64,000 nucleotides of DNA from CAVQYV01 sp963718295 [NCBI: uncultured Methylomirabilota bacterium] (GTDB lineage: Bacteria; Methylomirabilota; Methylomirabilia; CAVQYV01), in NCBI GenBank assembly GCA_963718295.1, contig CAVQYV010000009.1:124001-188000 (forward strand), written 5' to 3'. This document shows, piece by piece, positions 60,658 through 64,000 of this stretch; the stretch's first letter is position 1; every line of letters starts with the position of its first letter. The position numbers were made by a program, and so were the translations under genes. Below the pieces are notes generated by a model. The model did not search any database, was not told the origin of the DNA, and saw only the letters and a list, made by a program, of their open reading frames with translations.

Positions 60658-63600
60658 ATGATCCAGGGGCTCTGGGAGGCCTCCAAGGCCTTCATCGCCG
60701 CCAGCTTGTACCAGGAGACGAGGAGGCCCATCCTTGTCCTCTGCCCGGACGCTGAGGAGGCCGAGGCCTTCTGGCGAGGGCTGCAAACATTTCTGGCAAA
60801 GGAAGCAGTCCTTTACTTCCCGCCCCTTCCGAGGACTGAGGCCTCCTCCCTGCCGATCCGCATCGAGAGAATCCTCTCCCTTTCCGATCTGCTGGAGGGC
60901 CGCGCCCAGATCCTGGTGGCCCCCTTACCATCCCTGTTCGATCCTCTGCCGGGCTCCGAATCCCTCCGGTTTTCCTTCATCAACCTCTATCCCCAACGAA
61001 TGATTTCCCCATCCCGGCTCATCGAGTCCTTGTTGAAGATGGGCTACCAGGAGAGCACCCAGGTGGCCGAATGGGGAGAATTCAGCCGGAGGGGGGGAGT
61101 CCTGGATCTCTTTGCCCCCCCTGCCGGCAATCCCGTGAGGCTGGAGTTCTTTGGCGACGAGATCGTATCGATCCGGGAGTTCGACCTCGAGACCCAGAGG
61201 TCCGTCTCTCGAATCGAGAAGGTCGTCGTCCCTCCACTGGGGGAAGGACCCGGATCAGATCCAAACGACCTCGGGGCTACCCTCCTCGAATATTTCGCCC
61301 GCCCTCCCCTCATCCTCCTGGATGAGCCGGATGCCCTGAAGCAGGCCGCAGCAAAAGAGGAGGAGGAAGGGATGGCCCCTGCTTCTCCCTGGGAGTCCAT
61401 CCTCCAGCGAAGCCCCAGGCTCTCATTCACCAGTTTTCAGTCTCCCCATCCTCCCGAGGGGACGGATCAGGTGTTAGCATTCACCACCCAGGGAATCCCG
61501 CCATTCTTGGGCAAGATCTCCTCTTTTGCCGAAAGGGCTACCTTGTGGAGCCGAGACGGGTATCAAGTCAGCGTTTTCTGCAAGAGCATCGGACAGGCCC
61601 AAAGACTCCAGGGGGCGTTAAGGGAATATGACCTCTTCCTCCCCCTGGCGGAGGAGTTTTTCTCCGCTCCTCCCCTCGCGATCCTGGTGGGAGAGATCTC
61701 TACTGGATTCAGCCTGCCGGAGTTCAAATTGGCTGTAGTCTCCGAGGAGGAGGTGTTCGGGGGTCGACCCCATGAGGCTCCCCGGGTCCACCGACCTCCC
61801 CGGCGCACTTTCCTCCCCCTGGAAGGCCTGAAATATGGGGACTTCCTGGTCCACATCGATCACGGAATCGGCCAGTTCCAGGGTCTGAAAAAGATCCGGG
61901 TGGGAGATATGGACGGCGAATACCTTCAGATCAAGTACGCCGGCGCCGACCGGCTCTATGTACCCCTGGATAAGCTGAATCTGGTGCATCGCTATCTGGG
62001 GGCTGACGCGGGGCCCCCCCCATTGGACAAATTGGGAACTGGCGCCTGGCAGAGAGCCAAGGAGAAGGCGAAGGCGGCCACCAAAAAGATCGCCAAGGAG
62101 TTGCTGGATCTCTATGCCTCCCGGAGGCTGGCCCAGGGCGTTGCCTTCCCCCCGGACTCCCCCTGGCAGGCCGAATTCGAGGCCGCCTTCCCCTATGAGG
62201 AGACGCCCGATCAATTGCAGGCCATCCTGGATGTGAAGAAGGACATGGAAAATCCACATCCGATGGACCGCCTGGTGTGCGGGGATGTGGGCTACGGAAA
62301 GACGGAGGTGGCTATGCGGGCGGCCTTCAAGGCTTGCATCGAAGGGAAGCAGGTGGCGATCCTGGTCCCCACCACCGTTTTGGCCCTGCAACATTATCAG
62401 ACCTTCTCCGAGCGGTTTTCGCCCTTTCCCATTCGGGTGGAGATGCTGAGCCGATTCCGGACCCCGGCGGAGCAGAAGAAGATCATCCAGGGCCTCTCCA
62501 GCGGGGAAATCGACCTGGTGATCGGAACCCACCGCCTTCTCCAGAAGGATGTCCAGTTCCATCGATTGGGATTGCTGATCATCGATGAGGAACACCGTTT
62601 TGGGGTGACGGACAAGGAGCGGATCAAGCAGATGAAGAAGGAGGTCGATTGCCTCACCCTCACCGCTACCCCCATACCCCGAACCCTTTCGATGTCGTTG
62701 CTGGGGCTTCGGGATATCAGTCTGATCAACACCCCGCCGGAGGAAAGGCGAGCCATCCACACCTATATCTCCCGATTCGAGGCCGAGATCGTCAAGGAGG
62801 CGATCGAAAAGGAGCTCGCCCGTCAGGGGCAGGTCTTCTTCATTCACAATCGGGTGAACAGCATCGGCAGGATCGAGGCGTACTTGAAGCGCCTGCTGCC
62901 CTCGGCCCGCATCGCCGTGGCCCACGGCCAGATGGCGGAGGATGACCTGGAGCAGATCATGTATGATTTCTATGCCAAAAAGCATGACATCCTGCTCTCT
63001 ACCGCCATCGTGGAGTCGGGCCTGGATCTGCCCAACGCCAATACCATACTGATCCATCGCGCCGACCGGCTAGGCCTGGCTCAACTCTATCAGCTGAGGG
63101 GCCGAGTGGGAAGGGATCGGCACCAGGCCTATGCCTACCTCTTCGTCCCCGATAGCGCGCTTCTCTCCCGGGAATCCCGGGAGCGGCTTCAGGCCATCTC
63201 CGAATTGAGCGAGCTGGGGTCGGGTTACAAGCTGGCCATGCGGGATCTCCAGATTCGGGGGGGCGGAAATCTCTTGGGACCGCAGCAGCATGGACATATC
63301 GTCGCAGTGGGCTTCGAGCTCTATGGTCGCCTCCTGGAGGCGACGATCCGTGAACTGAAAGGCGAGGAGGTCGAGGTCCCCCCAGAGCCAACGATTCGCC
63401 TCCAGGTGGAGGGTTATTTCCCCGAGACCTACATCCCCGACCCGGACCAGAGGTTTACCCTCTACCAGAGGCTCCTTGACTTGAGGCGGGAAGAGGATCT
63501 GGAGGATTTCCGAAAGGAGATCGAGGATCGTTTCGGGACGATCCCACCGCCTGCCCACCGCTTCTTCGAGATTGCCCAGATCCGCTTGCAGGCCCGCAGA

Positions 63601-63816
63601 CTCAGGGCTCAAGAGATCCTGGCCACAAGAGGGGCAATTCGGGTCGTCTTCGGGGAGGGCTCAACCATAGATCCCCAGAAGGTAATGCGCCTTCTTTCGG
63701 AGGCCGAGGGGCGCCTGCGATACATCCCCGAGAATGCGCTGGAGGTGCAGATGACCCGAGACGACCCGCGAGAGAGGATTGCAGCGGTCAAAAATCTATT
63801 GCAAGGCCTGAGCTGA
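60658..63816 (+). CDS. mfd: transcription-repair coupling factor Mfd, N-terminus uncertain
   Basis: Frees stalled RNA polymerase and recruits UvrAB. 1052 residues: UvrB-like N-terminal region (about 1-330), polymerase-interacting domain (FGDFLVHIDHGIGQFQGL region, about 390-460), then SF2 translocase domains with PDQLQAILDVKKDM, Walker A GDVGYGKT (542-549), DEEH (642-645), LTATPIPRTL, TAIVESGLDLPNANT, QLRGRVGRD, and the C-terminal TRCF domain. The same frame is open upstream of ATG 60658 and encodes family-like IIRRSKKLIDLIEAL, but no ATG, GTG or TTG exists between the rfaE2 stop and 60658. Confidence 0.93.
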   Translation: MIQGLWEASKAFIAASLYQETRRPILVLCPDAEEAEAFWRGLQTFLAKEAVLYFPPLPRTEASSLPIRIERILSLSDLLEGRAQILVAPLPSLFDPLPGSESLRFSFINLYPQRMISPSRLIESLLKMGYQESTQVAEWGEFSRRGGVLDLFAPPAGNPVRLEFFGDEIVSIREFDLETQRSVSRIEKVVVPPLGEGPGSDPNDLGATLLEYFARPPLILLDEPDALKQAAAKEEEEGMAPASPWESILQRSPRLSFTSFQSPHPPEGTDQVLAFTTQGIPPFLGKISSFAERATLWSRDGYQVSVFCKSIGQAQRLQGALREYDLFLPLAEEFFSAPPLAILVGEISTGFSLPEFKLAVVSEEEVFGGRPHEAPRVHRPPRRTFLPLEGLKYGDFLVHIDHGIGQFQGLKKIRVGDMDGEYLQIKYAGADRLYVPLDKLNLVHRYLGADAGPPPLDKLGTGAWQRAKEKAKAATKKIAKELLDLYASRRLAQGVAFPPDSPWQAEFEAAFPYEETPDQLQAILDVKKDMENPHPMDRLVCGDVGYGKTEVAMRAAFKACIEGKQVAILVPTTVLALQHYQTFSERFSPFPIRVEMLSRFRTPAEQKKIIQGLSSGEIDLVIGTHRLLQKDVQFHRLGLLIIDEEHRFGVTDKERIKQMKKEVDCLTLTATPIPRTLSMSLLGLRDISLINTPPEERRAIHTYISRFEAEIVKEAIEKELARQGQVFFIHNRVNSIGRIEAYLKRLLPSARIAVAHGQMAEDDLEQIMYDFYAKKHDILLSTAIVESGLDLPNANTILIHRADRLGLAQLYQLRGRVGRDRHQAYAYLFVPDSALLSRESRERLQAISELSELGSGYKLAMRDLQIRGGGNLLGPQQHGHIVAVGFELYGRLLEATIRELKGEEVEVPPEPTIRLQVEGYFPETYIPDPDQRFTLYQRLLDLRREEDLEDFRKEIEDRFGTIPPPAHRFFEIAQIRLQARRLRAQEILATRGAIRVVFGEGSTIDPQKVMRLLSEAEGRLRYIPENALEVQMTRDDPRERIAAVKNLLQGLS

Positions 63817-63854
63817 TATGTTAAGTTACGAAAGCTTTTCCTTGCACCGATTTG

Positions 63855-63880
63855 GGACGCCAACTTGCGTCCATTTTTCT
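63855..63880 (+). terminator. short intrinsic terminator after mfd
   Basis: A 6-bp stem GGACGC/GCGTCC (63855-63860, 63867-63872), 6-base loop, and ATTTTTCT tail. Confidence 0.55.
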
Positions 63881-63896
63881 TCATAAGGAGCTATAA

Positions 63897-64000
63897 GTGC
63901 ACAAGAGACTCTGGAGTTGGATCATTCTTCTTTCCCTGGTGTTGCTCGGGCTCGGGCTGCTCGGATGCGGAAAAGATCCCGATAAACAGGTTCTGGCCCA
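63897..64000 (+). CDS. lipoprotein, start only (C-terminus beyond window)
   Basis: GTG start with ATAAGGAG seven bases upstream. The 34 visible residues are a lipoprotein signal: basic HKR, a hydrophobic core (IILLSLVLLGLGL) and lipobox LLGC, then GKDPDKQ. Deltaproteobacteria often have a SurA/PpiC-type peptidyl-prolyl isomerase gene after mfd, so that is the likely identity, but too little is visible to say. Confidence 0.6.
   Translation, partial: MHKRLWSWIILLSLVLLGLGLLGCGKDPDKQVLA

Overview
The window looks like a GC-rich chromosome segment of a Gram-negative anaerobe or facultative anaerobe, most likely of the deltaproteobacterial (Desulfobacterota) type. The reasons are inferential: a heptose nucleotidyltransferase (rfaE2), an FtsEX-EnvC-CtpA-polysaccharide deacetylase cluster, an HpnN-like exporter, a ferredoxin-dependent indolepyruvate oxidoreductase, a two-gene transketolase and full Kdp and Mfd systems. 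I saw no tRNA, rRNA, CRISPR array, insertion sequence or prophage.

Layout. 1-3.9 kb (leftward): a four-gene unit of a DUF5132-like small membrane protein, an HMA-like membrane protein, a 22-residue-repeat protein and a type II-like P-type ATPase cut by the window edge. 4.2-6.5 kb (rightward): methylglyoxal synthase, then two frame-broken genes. 6.6-14.7 kb (leftward): a HAMP protein, an HpnN-like exporter, DedA, a DUF47/PhoU-like protein, Pit, PhoB and a twice-frameshifted PhoR-like kinase. 14.8-16.1 kb (leftward): DAHP synthase aroF behind a Phe/Tyr-rich leader peptide and attenuator. 16.6-17.9 kb: an alpha/beta hydrolase and a gene remnant. 18.2-26.4 kb (rightward): a small membrane ORF and kdpFABCDE, with a one-base lesion in kdpA. 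26.8-28.7 kb (leftward): an Lrp-family regulator with a palindromic operator, overlapping an unrecognised conserved enzyme gene. 29.0-37.0 kb (leftward): kdgK, eda, a cyclase-family protein, a sugar-isomerase-like protein, then a membrane protein, transglutaminase-like protein and two-gene ABC exporter. 37.5-43.0 kb (rightward): isolated genes (transthyretin-like protein, HAD hydrolase, RHH protein, secreted protein, Tat-exported metal hydrolase). 43.3-47.5 kb (leftward): hbd-crotonase-iorA-iorB. 47.6-64 kb (rightward): DUF151 nuclease-like protein, cstA, split transketolase, ftsE, ftsX, envC, ctpA, polysaccharide deacetylase, tsaD, def, an unrecognised protein, rfaE2, mfd and the start of a lipoprotein.

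How the genes work together. KdgK and Eda finish a ketodeoxygluconate route to pyruvate and glyceraldehyde-3-phosphate. IorAB with a hydroxyacyl-CoA dehydrogenase and a crotonase suggest aryl or acyl-CoA metabolism linked to ferredoxin. FtsEX-EnvC-CtpA-deacetylase form a cell-envelope and division set. Pit-DUF47-PhoB-PhoR handle phosphate, and Kdp handles potassium.

The most interesting items are the aroF Phe/Tyr attenuator, the P-type ATPase with three small accessory membrane proteins (possibly a metal-efflux platform like mycobacterial PacL/CtpC), the Lrp operator with its unknown enzyme, and two promoters facing each other with overlapping -10 boxes at 47.5 kb. Single-base lesions recur (DUF72, 5982, phoR twice, kdpA, repeat protein), so part of the apparent gene decay may be sequence error.
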